A DNA stretch of 64,000 bases from Vreelandella sp031769195 (GTDB lineage: Bacteria; Pseudomonadota; Gammaproteobacteria; Pseudomonadales; Halomonadaceae). Each line of letters begins with the position of its first letter. The first letter of the stretch is position 1. The DNA lies in contig NZ_JAVHNP010000002.1 of assembly GCF_031769195.1 (NCBI RefSeq), positions 186,001 through 250,000 of the forward strand, read 5' to 3'. Under the pieces are notes generated by a model. That model made no database searches. It was not told where the DNA came from and saw only the letters and a list, made by a program, of their open reading frames with translations. Position numbers and translations under genes: made by a program. Positions 43,605 through 52,472 of this stretch are shown here, piece by piece.

Positions 43605-43775
43605 ATGGCAGTTCAACAGAACCGTAAAACTCGTTCCAAGCGCGGCATGCGTCGTAGTCACGATGCGCTGAGCGCACCGACCCTGTCCCAGGACAAAGAA
43701 ACAGGTACTACCCACCTGCGTCACCACGTTTCTCCGGACGGTTTCTACCGTGGTCGTAAGGTAGTTGAGGTTTAA
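43605..43775 (+). CDS. rpmF: 50S ribosomal protein L32
   Basis: A 56-residue basic ribosomal protein: it begins AVQQNRKTRSKRGMRRSHDA after the initiator methionine and ends GFYRGRKVVEV. This matches L32 from gammaproteobacteria of the type lacking the zinc-binding cysteines. GGAG precedes the ATG. The yceD-rpmF-plsX order is conserved widely and couples ribosome and lipid synthesis genes. Confidence 0.97.
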   Translation: MAVQQNRKTRSKRGMRRSHDALSAPTLSQDKETGTTHLRHHVSPDGFYRGRKVVEV

Positions 43776-43806
43776 TCCTTAACTCTCTAACGAGTGGCGA
43801 AACAGA

Positions 43807-44829
43807 GTGGGTGCAGTGCGCCTAGCCATTGATGTGATGGGGGGTGACCAAGGCCCTCATCCCATCATTGTGGGAGCTGCCAGGGCAGTGGTAGAGCGTC
43901 CTGATTTAGAGCTCACTCTGTTTGGCCCGCGTCAGCGTCTTATCGCTGAGCTTTCGCGCTTGCCGCAGCCTTTGGCTGCGGCAGCGTCACGTTTAGCGGT
44001 AAGCGATGCGCCTGACACGGTGGTGCAGGATGCCTCTGCTGCTTGGGCGTTACGCCATGGGCATGAGACGAGCATGGCGCATATGTTGCGTTATGTGGCT
44101 CGAGGCGACGCTGCGGCAGGCGTTAGTGCAGGTAATACCGGTGCGTTAGTTGCCCTTGCCCGGCGCGAGCTAGGCATGCTGCCGGGGTTTTCTAGGCCGG
44201 CCATCAGTACGGCCATTCCTGCCAGGGGCGGGCGCCGCTGCTATTTGTTAGATTTAGGCGCCAATGTGGATTCGCCTGCATCACGGCTAGTGGATTTTGC
44301 CATGATGGGTGCGGCTATGTCGCAGTGTATTGATGGCATCGATTGCCCTCGAGTAGCGCTGTTAAATGTGGGGGCAGAGGCCACCAAGGGTAGCGCCACG
44401 GTGCGTGAAGCGGATCGTCTTCTGCGCGAGCGCTCGAAAACGTTGCGTTTTGCTTATCAAGGGTACGCGGAAGGCGGTGACATTTTTCAAGGCGATCTTG
44501 ATGTCATGGTCTGCGATGGTTTTGTGGGTAATGTGACGCTCAAAGCGAGCGAAGGTTTGACCCGTATGCTGGTGGAGCGTGTACAGATGGCTTTTGAGTC
44601 ACGTCTGTGTGGGCGCTTAGCAAGTTTACTGGCCAAGCCTGTGCTCAAGCGGCTCAAGCAGGAGCTTGATCCCGTTCGTTACAACGGTGCAAGCCTGCTT
44701 GGCTTGAATCGCATTGTGGTGAAAAGCCATGGTGGGGCCCGTGCAGAGGGGTTCTACTATGCTGTTCAGCGAGCATTGCAGGAAGTAGAGCAGGATTTAC
44801 CGACTCAGTTGGCTAAGCGCTGGACGTAG
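43807..44829 (+). CDS. plsX: phosphate acyltransferase PlsX
   Basis: Acyl-ACP:phosphate acyltransferase, 340 residues, producing acyl phosphate for phospholipid synthesis. It begins with AIDVMGGDQGPHPIIVGAARA and contains SAGNTGALVALAR, LDLGANVDSP, LLNVGAEATKGSATVREAD and MVCDGFVGNVTLKASEGL, all characteristic. GTG at 43807 is used; a second in-frame GTG at 43816 is possible. Unlike E. coli, no fabH lies between this gene and fabD. Confidence 0.96.
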   Translation: MGAVRLAIDVMGGDQGPHPIIVGAARAVVERPDLELTLFGPRQRLIAELSRLPQPLAAAASRLAVSDAPDTVVQDASAAWALRHGHETSMAHMLRYVARGDAAAGVSAGNTGALVALARRELGMLPGFSRPAISTAIPARGGRRCYLLDLGANVDSPASRLVDFAMMGAAMSQCIDGIDCPRVALLNVGAEATKGSATVREADRLLRERSKTLRFAYQGYAEGGDIFQGDLDVMVCDGFVGNVTLKASEGLTRMLVERVQMAFESRLCGRLASLLAKPVLKRLKQELDPVRYNGASLLGLNRIVVKSHGGARAEGFYYAVQRALQEVEQDLPTQLAKRWT

Positions 44830-44846
44830 CCTAGGTCGCTGGGTGG

Positions 44847-44875
44847 TTGACAATAATAGATTGCATAAAGATAGT
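44847..44875 (+). promoter_or_regulatory. predicted sigma-70 promoter before fabD
   Basis: A perfect -35 TTGACA (44847-44852) and GATAGT (44870-44875) are separated by exactly 17 bases. It lies 18 bases after plsX stops and predicts a start near 44882, giving fabD a leader of roughly 115 bases. This suggests fabD-fabG can be transcribed independently of plsX. Confidence 0.7.
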
Positions 44876-44997
44876 GCATGACTTTTTTGCGGGTTATCGG
44901 TGGCAGCAGGATGTGCCAACGGCTGTTTAACAGCATTACCAGTAACGCCGTCTATCGCTCAACTGAGCAAATGCCTACAAGAGCAAAGGTGAACGAC

Positions 44998-45957
44998 ATG
45001 TCTCAACCCCTTGCCCTCATTTTTCCCGGGCAAGGCTCTCAGCAGCTTGGAATGTTGCGAGAGCTAGCCGAGCGCTACAGTGTGGTGGGAACGACATTTG
45101 AGGAAGCATCCGACGCACTGGGCTACGATTTGTGGAAAGTCGTCCAGGAAGGACCTGAGGATGCGCTGAATGCAACGGCCTGCACTCAGCCCGCGCTACT
45201 GACATCAAGCGTCGCCATCTGGCGTGTATGGCAGGAGCTTGAAGGGCCACGTCCTAGTATTATGGCGGGGCATAGCCTGGGTGAGTACAGTGCGATGGTT
45301 TGCGCTGGCGTCATGGGTTTTGCTGAAGGCGTACAGCTTGTACGCCTGCGCGGTGAAGCCATGCAGGACGCCGTACCGGCAGGTGAGGGTGGTATGGCCG
45401 CTATTTTAGGGCTGGAGGACGCTGCCGTAGAAGCCGCTTGTGCCCAAGCTGCGCAAGGCGATGTTGTCTCTGCCGTCAATTATAACTCTCCTGGTCAAGT
45501 GGTCATTGCGGGTAGCAAGCCCGCCGTTGAGCGTGCTATTGCAGCGTGCCAAGAGGCCGGTGCTAAACGGGCACTTGCACTCCCTGTGTCGGTACCTTCT
45601 CACTGTGCCCTGATGCGGCCTGCCGCTGAACGCCTTGCCGCTGCCATGGAGGCCATTGAGCTGCGTGCGCCCCGCTACACTGTTATTCAAAACGTCGACG
45701 CTCAGGCGCATGCCGATGTTGATACGCTGCGTACGCGATTGATTGAGCAGTTGTATCAGCCGGTTCGTTGGTCCTCTTGCGTTGAAGCGATGTCTGAGCA
45801 GGGTGCTAATGTCTTTATCGAGTGCGGACCCGGAAAAGTGCTGACAGGCCTGAATAAGCGTATTGTGCGCGGAGCCAAAGGCCTAGCGGTCAATGACCCC
45901 GACAGTTTGGATGCAGCGCTAGAGCTTGCGCGAGAAACGTTAGCGGGTAATGCGTGA
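44998..45957 (+). CDS. fabD: malonyl-CoA:ACP transacylase FabD
   Basis: Cytoplasmic acyltransferase, 319 residues, loading malonyl groups on ACP. FPGQGSQQLGM is at the N-terminus, and the nucleophile is Ser93 in GHSLGEYSAM; the catalytic histidine lies in VPSHCALM. The C-terminal IECGPGKVLTGLNKRI is typical. The ATG at 44998 matches the family start and is preceded by AGGTGA; the frame is open 40 codons upstream to 44878, but that stretch includes the predicted leader and is not conserved-looking. Confidence 0.96.
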   Translation: MSQPLALIFPGQGSQQLGMLRELAERYSVVGTTFEEASDALGYDLWKVVQEGPEDALNATACTQPALLTSSVAIWRVWQELEGPRPSIMAGHSLGEYSAMVCAGVMGFAEGVQLVRLRGEAMQDAVPAGEGGMAAILGLEDAAVEAACAQAAQGDVVSAVNYNSPGQVVIAGSKPAVERAIAACQEAGAKRALALPVSVPSHCALMRPAAERLAAAMEAIELRAPRYTVIQNVDAQAHADVDTLRTRLIEQLYQPVRWSSCVEAMSEQGANVFIECGPGKVLTGLNKRIVRGAKGLAVNDPDSLDAALELARETLAGNA

Positions 45958-46009
45958 TAAACGGCTATTTTCAGCTACCCTTGCTTAGTTCAGTGGAAGG
46001 AAGAGTGTC

Positions 46010-46753
46010 ATGACGCAAGAAAAACGAGTTGCATTGGTAACGGGTGCCAGCCGAGGCATCGGCCGTGCCATTGCCCATGAGCTTGGTCGCCAGGGCCGAA
46101 TCGTGATTGGCACGGCCACCAGCGAATCTGGCGCTGAAAAAATTGATGCTGACCTCAAAGCGAATGGCTTTGAAGGGGCAGGCATGTGCTTGAACGTCAC
46201 TGAGCAGGCTAGCATCGATGAGGTGCTAAAGACGATCGGCGAACGTTTTGGTGCTCCGACTATTTTGGTTAACAATGCGGGCATCACCCGTGATAACCTC
46301 CTAATGCGGATGAAAGAGGACGAGTGGGACTCCGTGATGGATACCAATCTCAAATCTGTCTACCGTGTCAGCAAGGCATGCCTGCGAGGCATGACCAAAG
46401 CGCGTTTTGGGCGTATCGTGTCTATCAGCTCTGTTGTGGCCACCATGGGTAACCTAGGCCAAACTAACTACGCTGCGGCTAAAGCGGGTATGGAAGGTTT
46501 TAGCCGTGCGTTAGCGCGTGAAGTGGCCTCCCGTGCGATTACGGTGAATGCCGTTGCGCCTGGTTTCATTGCGACCGATATGACTGAAGCGCTTCCTGAA
46601 GCGCAGCACGAAATGCTGTTGAAACAGATCCCGTTGGCGCGTCTGGGTGGGCCAGAAGAAATTGCCGCGGCCGTTGGCTTTTTGACAAGCGATGGCGCAG
46701 GCTATATCACTGGTGAAACGCTGCACGTGAACGGCGGTATGAATATGCGTTGA
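46010..46753 (+). CDS. fabG: 3-oxoacyl-ACP reductase FabG
   Basis: NADPH-dependent short-chain dehydrogenase, 247 residues, for the first reduction of fatty acid elongation. The cofactor loop TGASRGIGRAIAHEL and NNAGITRDNLLMRM are present, with the catalytic serine in VSISSVVATMGN and Tyr/Lys in NYAAAKAG. The C-terminal YITGETLHVNGGMNM is the standard FabG end. AAGGAAG lies upstream. Located between fabD and acpP as in most proteobacteria. Confidence 0.97.
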   Translation: MTQEKRVALVTGASRGIGRAIAHELGRQGRIVIGTATSESGAEKIDADLKANGFEGAGMCLNVTEQASIDEVLKTIGERFGAPTILVNNAGITRDNLLMRMKEDEWDSVMDTNLKSVYRVSKACLRGMTKARFGRIVSISSVVATMGNLGQTNYAAAKAGMEGFSRALAREVASRAITVNAVAPGFIATDMTEALPEAQHEMLLKQIPLARLGGPEEIAAAVGFLTSDGAGYITGETLHVNGGMNMR

Positions 46754-46877
46754 TGGCCTTGGGCTTGGCGGTTGCGTCAGCTTAAGGGCGTCTATAAACT
46801 ACCCCGCAGCTTTTGGCTTGCGGTTTCCAAATAGCTGGTTATCTCTAACGGCTAATGTGAACGACTGGAGTACGTTG

Positions 46878-47111
46878 ATGAGTACTATTGAAGAGCGCGT
46901 AAAGAAAGTAGTAGCAGAGCGCCTGAACGTTAAAGAAGAAGACATCCAGAACAGCTCTTCTTTCACTGAAGACCTGGGTGCTGACTCTCTTGACACCGTT
47001 GAGCTGGTGATGGCGTTGGAAGAGGAATTCGACACTGAAATTCCTGATGAAGAAGCTGAAAAAATCACCACGGTTCAAGAAGCTATCGACTACGTAAACG
47101 CCCACCAGTAA
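46878..47111 (+). CDS. acpP: acyl carrier protein
   Basis: A 77-residue acidic carrier protein. The phosphopantetheine attachment site is Ser37 in GADSLDTVELVMALEEEF. The sequence is nearly that of E. coli AcpP in its core (STIEERVKKVVAERL). The ATG at 46878 gives the family length; the open frame extends upstream to 46818 without support. A clear terminator follows, as expected for a very highly expressed gene. Confidence 0.98.
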   Translation: MSTIEERVKKVVAERLNVKEEDIQNSSSFTEDLGADSLDTVELVMALEEEFDTEIPDEEAEKITTVQEAIDYVNAHQ

Positions 47112-47166
47112 GGGCACGGTCGACGCTGTGAACCAGGGTGGGGTGCTAACCACCCGTATCTAAAAA

Positions 47167-47193
47167 GCCGTCCTGATACAGGGCGGCTTTTTT
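47167..47193 (+). terminator. intrinsic terminator after acpP
   Basis: GCCGTCCTG (47167-47175) pairs with CAGGGCGGC (47179-47187), nine pairs with one G-T, with an ATA loop. Six T follow (47188-47193). Five A before the stem (47162-47166) would give partial function on the other strand. Confidence 0.9.
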
Positions 47194-47305
47194 GCTTTAC
47201 GGTCACAATGAATATAACGTTCAATCTCCGTTATACTAGTCACCAAATTTCTGCAGCAAATGACCCAGATGGGTCTTGTCACCATGGATGCCTGGAGGAA
47301 AGCTG

Positions 47306-48544
47306 ATGGCGCGAAGAAGGGTAGTGGTAACTGGGTTAGGCCTGGTGACCCCAGTGGGCAATAGCGTAAACGAGTCGTGGGCGAATATTGTCGCCGGTAA
47401 AAGCGGCATTGCACCTATTGAGCACTTCGATACCAGTGGCTTCAATACGCGTTTTGGTGGTTCGGTAAAGAATTTTGATATTAGCCCTTACCTGAACCCC
47501 AAAGACGCTCGCAAAATGGATTTGTTTATTCAATACGGTATGGCCGCAGGTGCACAAGCGGTTCAGGATTCAGGCATAGAGTGTACCGAGGAGAATGCCG
47601 AGCGTATTGGTGTTGCGATCGGTTCAGGCATTGGCGGGCTGCCGATGATTGAGCATAACCATAACGCGCTCAATAAAGGAGGCGCTCGCCGGGTGTCACC
47701 GTTCTTTGTGCCAGGCTCAATCATCAATATGATTTCCGGCAACATGGCGATCCAGCACGGCTTTAAAGGGCCCAACATTGCTATTACCACGGCGTGCACC
47801 ACGGGTACCCATAACATTGGCTACAGTGCACGTACCATAGCCTATGGCGATGCCGATGTGATGGTGTGTGGCGGTGCTGAAATGGCCACCACTCCGCTAG
47901 GGTTAGGCGGATTCTCGGCCGCCCGTGCGCTCTCCACCCGTAATGATGATCCTCAAGCGGCTAGCCGTCCTTGGGATGCTGATCGGGATGGTTTTGTTCT
48001 TTCGGATGGTGCTGGCGTACTGGTGCTGGAAGAGTATGAACACGCGAAAGCGCGCGGCGCTCACATTTACGCTGAGCTAGCGGGCTTTGGCATGAGCGAT
48101 GATGCTTATCATATGACCGCACCGCCTGAAGATGGACGTGGCGCTGCGCTGTCAATGAGCAATGCCGTGAAAGATGCCGGTATTTCCCCGGCGGACGTTC
48201 ACTACATCAACGCTCACGGCACCTCGACGGCAGCCGGTGATTTGGCCGAGAGTCGTGCAATTGAAAAAGTGTTAGGCAGTGCTGCTCAGCAGGTGGCGGT
48301 AAGCTCGACGAAGTCGATGATTGGGCACTTGTTAGGCGCGGCAGGTGCCGTTGAAGCGGTGTTCAGCATTCTGGCAATTCGTGACCAGATTGCTCCGCCT
48401 ACTATCAACTTGGATAACCCGCAAGAAGGCTGCAACCTTGATTATGTGCCCCATGCCGCTCGCGACATGCATATCGAGGTAGCCCTCTCTAACTCGTTTG
48501 GTTTCGGTGGCACCAACGGCTCGCTGCTGTTCAAGAAGGTATAA
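47306..48544 (+). CDS. fabF: 3-oxoacyl-ACP synthase II FabF
   Basis: Condensing enzyme of 412 residues elongating acyl-ACP, important for palmitoleate to cis-vaccenate. The catalytic triad is complete: Cys164 in TTACTTGTHNIG, His304 in NAHGTSTAAGD and His341 in MIGHLLGAAGA. The ATG at 47306 has AGGAAAG upstream. A good -10 box TATACT (47232-47237) lies after the acpP terminator, so fabF is probably transcribed separately from acpP, although the -35 is not clear. Confidence 0.97.
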   Translation: MARRRVVVTGLGLVTPVGNSVNESWANIVAGKSGIAPIEHFDTSGFNTRFGGSVKNFDISPYLNPKDARKMDLFIQYGMAAGAQAVQDSGIECTEENAERIGVAIGSGIGGLPMIEHNHNALNKGGARRVSPFFVPGSIINMISGNMAIQHGFKGPNIAITTACTTGTHNIGYSARTIAYGDADVMVCGGAEMATTPLGLGGFSAARALSTRNDDPQAASRPWDADRDGFVLSDGAGVLVLEEYEHAKARGAHIYAELAGFGMSDDAYHMTAPPEDGRGAALSMSNAVKDAGISPADVHYINAHGTSTAAGDLAESRAIEKVLGSAAQQVAVSSTKSMIGHLLGAAGAVEAVFSILAIRDQIAPPTINLDNPQEGCNLDYVPHAARDMHIEVALSNSFGFGGTNGSLLFKKV

Positions 48545-48550
48545 CGTTTG

Positions 48551-49372
48551 ATGCCGATGCCCCAGGTGCCTTTTGATGACCGCGGGCTAGCGTATGGCGA
48601 CGGCGTGTTCGAAACCGTATTGTTACGCAATGGTCAGCCCGTGCTTTGGGATTATCATTACGCCCGCTTAGCGCAGGGCTGCCAGCGTTTGAACATTCCG
48701 TTGCCCTCCGCTCAACAGCTGATGCAGGCGTGGCAGTCGCCTCCTGCATCGCCGTTGGAAGTTCTCAAGCTCATCTTGACCCGAGGAAGCGGAGGCCGAG
48801 GGTATGCATTGCCTGAACATCCGAGCCCCAGGTTGATGAGCCGCCGCACGCCGTTTGCTGCCAATGAGTCGCATTGGAAGCACGGCGTCAGTGTACGCCA
48901 TTGCCATCTACGTTTAGGGCACCAGCCCCTGCTGGCGGGGATTAAGCACCTTAACCGCCTGGAAAACGTGTTGGCTCGCCAGGAGTGGCATGATGGCCAC
49001 ATTGCTGAAGGGCTGCTTGCTGATTCGTTAGGCGAGATGGTGGAAGCCACCAGCATGAACCTTTTCTGGTTGGCAAATGGCACGCTTTGGACGCCATTTG
49101 TCCATCGCTGTGGCGTAGCAGGAACCCTGCGCGCAGCCCTCATCGCTCACGGTGTTGTTCAAGAGGGCACGCTGCCAATGGTAGGCGTGCCTCATTGTGA
49201 GCGTCTTTGGGTGGGTAACTCGGTACAAGGTGTATGGCCTGTTCGTGAGCTGCTAGATGCACACAATAGCGTGCTGGCCACCTGGGTGGTGCCCGATACG
49301 CCTGACCCGCTTCAGAGTGCGGCCCACCGTTTACTGGGTTACAGCGTTTTTCCCACGTCAGAATTCAAATAA
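48551..49372 (+). CDS. pabC: aminodeoxychorismate lyase PabC
   Basis: PLP-dependent class IV aminotransferase-fold lyase, about 273 residues, releasing p-aminobenzoate for folate synthesis. It contains DDRGLAYGDGVFETVLL near the N-terminus and the PLP lysine region AGIKHLNRLENVLARQEW, then EMVEATSMNLFW. The ATG at 48551 is one of several close start options (TTG 48548, ATG 48557). Position between fabF and mltG is the classical one. Confidence 0.94.
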   Translation: MPMPQVPFDDRGLAYGDGVFETVLLRNGQPVLWDYHYARLAQGCQRLNIPLPSAQQLMQAWQSPPASPLEVLKLILTRGSGGRGYALPEHPSPRLMSRRTPFAANESHWKHGVSVRHCHLRLGHQPLLAGIKHLNRLENVLARQEWHDGHIAEGLLADSLGEMVEATSMNLFWLANGTLWTPFVHRCGVAGTLRAALIAHGVVQEGTLPMVGVPHCERLWVGNSVQGVWPVRELLDAHNSVLATWVVPDTPDPLQSAAHRLLGYSVFPTSEFK

Positions 49373-49390
49373 ATGGATTGAGGTGTCAAC

Positions 49391-50395
49391 GTGAAACGGT
49401 TACTTGCCGTCTTAGGGGTATTGGTTGTGCTGGCCGTTGCTGCCGCCGCAGGTGGCTATGCCTATTGGCAGTCACGTTTAACGGCGCCGATTGCGGTAGA
49501 GGAGCCCACCCTTTACCAAGTGCCTGCAGGCGCAGGCTTTCACCAGGTTATCCGAGATCTGGAAGCCCAAGGGGTGATTGAGGATGCCTGGGCCTATCAG
49601 GTGCTAGCGCGGATAGAACCCGATCAGGTACCGCGCCTTCGGGTGGGCGAGTATCGACTGATGCCTGGTATGAATGGCCTGGAGGTCATGGCACTGCTGG
49701 GCAGTAATAACGTCGTGACCTACTCGCTCACCGTGCCTGAAGGCTGGACCTTCCGCCAAATGCGAGCGCTGTTGAATAGTGCCCCCAAGCTTGAAAATCG
49801 CACCGCCGATATGAGTGATGACGAGATCATGACGCTGCTCGACCGCGAGGGTACGTTTCCGGAGGGTTGGTTTTTCCCCGATACCTATCGCTACCATCTG
49901 GGCATGAGCGATGTGGACATTCTGCGCCAGTCGCTGACCCGCATGGAGCGGATCTTAGAGGAAGTATGGGCGGAGCGGGATGACGACCTGACCATCGAAA
50001 CGCCCTATGACGCTTTAATTATGGCGTCACTGATTGAGCGTGAAACCGGTGCGCCGCATGAGCGCCGAGAAATTGCCGGAGTGTTCAAGCGTCGTATGGA
50101 GCGGGGCATGCGCTTACAAACCGATCCTACGGTGATCTATGGGATGGGGGAGCGCTATGAGGGACGTATCACGCGGGCCGATCTACGCGAAGCGACGCCT
50201 TACAATACCTACGTGATTAACGGCATGCCCCCTACACCGATTGCCATGCCAGGGCGAGCATCGCTGGAGGCGGCAGTGAAGCCTCTCCCTGGTGAAACGC
50301 TTTACTTTGTGTCAAAGGGCGATGGTGCGCACCAGTTTTCACGCACGCTGCGCGAGCATAATAATGCCGTGAATCGCTATATTCGAAACCGATAA
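49391..50395 (+). CDS. mltG: endolytic murein transglycosylase MltG
   Basis: Inner-membrane lytic transglycosylase, 334 residues, thought to terminate nascent glycan strands. One membrane helix lies at about 7-25, then a LysM-like region (VPAGAGFHQVIRDLEAQGV) and the YceG domain with PEGWFFPDTY and the catalytic Glu216 in MASLIERETG, close to E. coli Glu218. The motif TPYNTYVINGMPPTPIAMPG is characteristic. GTG start with GAGGTG upstream. It is followed by tmk as in E. coli. Confidence 0.96.
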   Translation: MKRLLAVLGVLVVLAVAAAAGGYAYWQSRLTAPIAVEEPTLYQVPAGAGFHQVIRDLEAQGVIEDAWAYQVLARIEPDQVPRLRVGEYRLMPGMNGLEVMALLGSNNVVTYSLTVPEGWTFRQMRALLNSAPKLENRTADMSDDEIMTLLDREGTFPEGWFFPDTYRYHLGMSDVDILRQSLTRMERILEEVWAERDDDLTIETPYDALIMASLIERETGAPHERREIAGVFKRRMERGMRLQTDPTVIYGMGERYEGRITRADLREATPYNTYVINGMPPTPIAMPGRASLEAAVKPLPGETLYFVSKGDGAHQFSRTLREHNNAVNRYIRNR

Positions 50396-50449
50396 ATGGC
50401 TGTTAATGTTGAAGATAATGAAAGCGTATTTACTGAGCGAGGAGCCGCA

Positions 50450-51103
50450 ATGAGCCAGCGCGGACGCTTCATTACCCTTGAAGGTGGTGAAGGGGTGGGT
50501 AAGTCTACCAATGTGGCGTTTGTTGAAGCTTGGCTGACGGCTCAAGGTATTGAGGTAGTGCGCACACGGGAGCCGGGCGGAACCTCGCGTGCAGAGGCGA
50601 TCCGTGAGCTGCTGCTAGATCCCTCGCCCCAAGAGCCACTAAGCGTCGACGCCGAACTGTTGCTGGTCTTTGCAGCTCGGGCGCAGCATCTAGCCGAAAA
50701 AATTCTGCCTGCGCTAGCGCGGGGCGCCTGGGTGGTGTGTGATCGCTTCACCGATGCCACTTTTGCCTATCAAGGCGGTGGCCGCGGAATTGACCCCACA
50801 CGCATTGCCCAGTTAGAAGAGTTTGTTCAGCAAGGTCTTTCTCCTGATCTTACGTTGTTGTTGGATATGTCGCCGGAGGCTGCCAAAGAGCGCCTAGAAG
50901 GGCGTTTGCGCGACCTTAATACCCAACGAGACCGTTTTGAGCAGGAGCAGGCAGACTTCTTTATGGCCGTTCGCCGCGCCTATTTAGACCGAGCCGCCGC
51001 TGCTCCCGAGCGCTTTGCACTGATTGATGCCGCTCAGCCGCTGGCCGCGGTGCAAGCGTCGCTCAGTCAAGTATTGGAAGAGCGGGTCGCCCAATGGCAA
51101 TAA
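50450..51103 (+). CDS. tmk: thymidylate kinase Tmk
   Basis: dTMP kinase, 217 residues. The P-loop is LEGGEGVGKSTNVAFVEAWL near the N-terminus, followed by the DRx-type motif REPGGT and VVCDRFTDATFAYQGGGRGID, and a LID region containing EGRLRDLNTQRDRFEQE. The ATG at 50450 follows GAGGAG (50439-50444); the frame is open to 50396, which abuts mltG but lacks support. The end overlaps holB by ten bases. Confidence 0.96.
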   Translation: MSQRGRFITLEGGEGVGKSTNVAFVEAWLTAQGIEVVRTREPGGTSRAEAIRELLLDPSPQEPLSVDAELLLVFAARAQHLAEKILPALARGAWVVCDRFTDATFAYQGGGRGIDPTRIAQLEEFVQQGLSPDLTLLLDMSPEAAKERLEGRLRDLNTQRDRFEQEQADFFMAVRRAYLDRAAAAPERFALIDAAQPLAAVQASLSQVLEERVAQWQ

Positions 51104-52077
51104 CCGGCGTGTTGCCCTGGCATCAGGCCACTTGGCAGCAGCTTGTGCGCCTGGCGAATAGTGGCCGTATGCCCCACGCCCTGCTGATAAGCGGCGCTCA
51201 CGGCGTGGGTAAACAGCAATTGGCAGAAGCGCTGATTGCCAGAACCCTATGCGCGACGCCCAGCGAGCAAGCCTGCGGTAAGTGCCATAGCTGCGCCATG
51301 CTGGCGTCCGGCTATCACCCTGATTTGCTGCGCGTCTCGCCAGAGGAAGGCAAGCGCCAAATTCGTATTGACCCGATTCGCGAGGTGAATCGGTTTGTCT
51401 CTCAAACGGCCCAGCAGGGCGGCTATCGGGTCATTGTGATTTCGCCCGCCGAAGCGATGAATATTGCAGCGGCTAACGCGCTGCTGAAAAGTCTGGAAGA
51501 ACCCGGCGATAAAACGCTGTTTATCCTGTTATCGGACGTGCCGTCCCGTACCCTGCCGACCATTCGTTCTCGCTGTCAGCAGTGGCCGCTGGCAAGCGTA
51601 CCTTTTAATGAGTGTAAAGGGTGGCTGACCCAGCAGTTAGGCGGTGATGAAGCGCATTTCTGGTGGCAGGTGTCGGGTGGGCTGCCTCTTTTAGCTGTGG
51701 AACTGGCCGCTCCCGATGAGCGTGCGCTGCGCCATCAGCTCCACGACTGCTTCGAGCAGTTAGTGCGTGGGTCCGAGCCTGTTTCAGAGGCCGCAAGGCT
51801 GGATCGCCAAGCGATTGATGCGATCTTATGGTACGGTATTGCCTGGCTTGAAGACCTGATTCGTTTAGGGCTGTCCGGTGAGCCGAGTGTCCTGCACAAT
51901 CCTGATTTGGCACCGCTCTACCGGCAAGCAGTGAAAAATGGTCGGGTACAGGATTGGTTTCGCTTGCTCGACTACGCTAGAGAGCAGCGCCGCTTGCTGG
52001 CCGTGGGGGCAAACCCGAACCCACAGCTCGTATTAGAAGCTTGGCTGGTGCGTTGGTCTGCACTGCTGCGCTCCTGA
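51094..52077 (+). CDS. holB: DNA polymerase III delta' subunit HolB
   Basis: Clamp-loader subunit of 327 residues. An AAA+ domain (ALLISGAHGVGKQQLAEALIA), where the P-loop lacks the usual Ser/Thr after GK, is consistent with delta' not hydrolysing ATP. A zinc module with cysteines in ACGKCHSCAM follows, then SPAEAMNIAAANALLKSLEEP and the SRC motif RSRCQQWPL (serine-arginine-cysteine). Overlaps tmk, the usual arrangement. Confidence 0.95.
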   Translation: MAITGVLPWHQATWQQLVRLANSGRMPHALLISGAHGVGKQQLAEALIARTLCATPSEQACGKCHSCAMLASGYHPDLLRVSPEEGKRQIRIDPIREVNRFVSQTAQQGGYRVIVISPAEAMNIAAANALLKSLEEPGDKTLFILLSDVPSRTLPTIRSRCQQWPLASVPFNECKGWLTQQLGGDEAHFWWQVSGGLPLLAVELAAPDERALRHQLHDCFEQLVRGSEPVSEAARLDRQAIDAILWYGIAWLEDLIRLGLSGEPSVLHNPDLAPLYRQAVKNGRVQDWFRLLDYAREQRRLLAVGANPNPQLVLEAWLVRWSALLRS

Positions 52078-52100
52078 CAATCTGATCCAACGAGGTAGTG

Positions 52101-52436
52101 ATGGCTGCTCAAAAAGCACTCTCTTTAACCATACCCGACGTGCCCACACTGCTCTCTGCCTATATGCCATTTTTGGATCGAGGCGGCATTTTTGTCCCTA
52201 CAAAAACGTTATATAGCCTCGGTCAATCCGTCATGCTGTTGTTAACGCTACCCGGGGAAAGTGAGCGGCTCTCTGTGTCCGGTCATGTGATTTGGGTGTC
52301 TCCTGAAGGCGTGAGTGGTCGGCGTATGCCAGGCATTGGGGTGCACTTTAGTCAGCAGGATTACTCTGTTCGTGACCGTATTGAAACCCTGTTGGCCGGG
52401 CAGCTTGATAAAGCGCCTCCCTCGTTTACGCTCTAA
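52101..52436 (+). CDS. pilZ: PilZ domain protein, type IV pilus-associated
   Basis: A 111-residue single PilZ domain protein, similar in size and position (holB-pilZ-tatD) to Pseudomonas aeruginosa PilZ, which is needed for type IV pilus assembly. The conserved RxxxR and DxSxxG motifs for c-di-GMP binding are not evident at the N-terminus, as in the Pseudomonas protein, so it may not bind the nucleotide. Its fold-like core is LYSLGQSVMLLLTLPGESERLSVSGHVIWVSP. GAGG precedes the ATG at 52101. Confidence 0.9.
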   Translation: MAAQKALSLTIPDVPTLLSAYMPFLDRGGIFVPTKTLYSLGQSVMLLLTLPGESERLSVSGHVIWVSPEGVSGRRMPGIGVHFSQQDYSVRDRIETLLAGQLDKAPPSFTL

Positions 52437-52472
52437 GTCCGCTATTTTTTATTTACTTCCAAAGAGCCCTGC

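Noticed and set aside
51094..52077. HolB P-loop lacking Ser/Thr after GK as a possible inactivation
   Set aside because: The delta' subunit does not hydrolyse ATP in E. coli either; a degenerate P-loop is normal.
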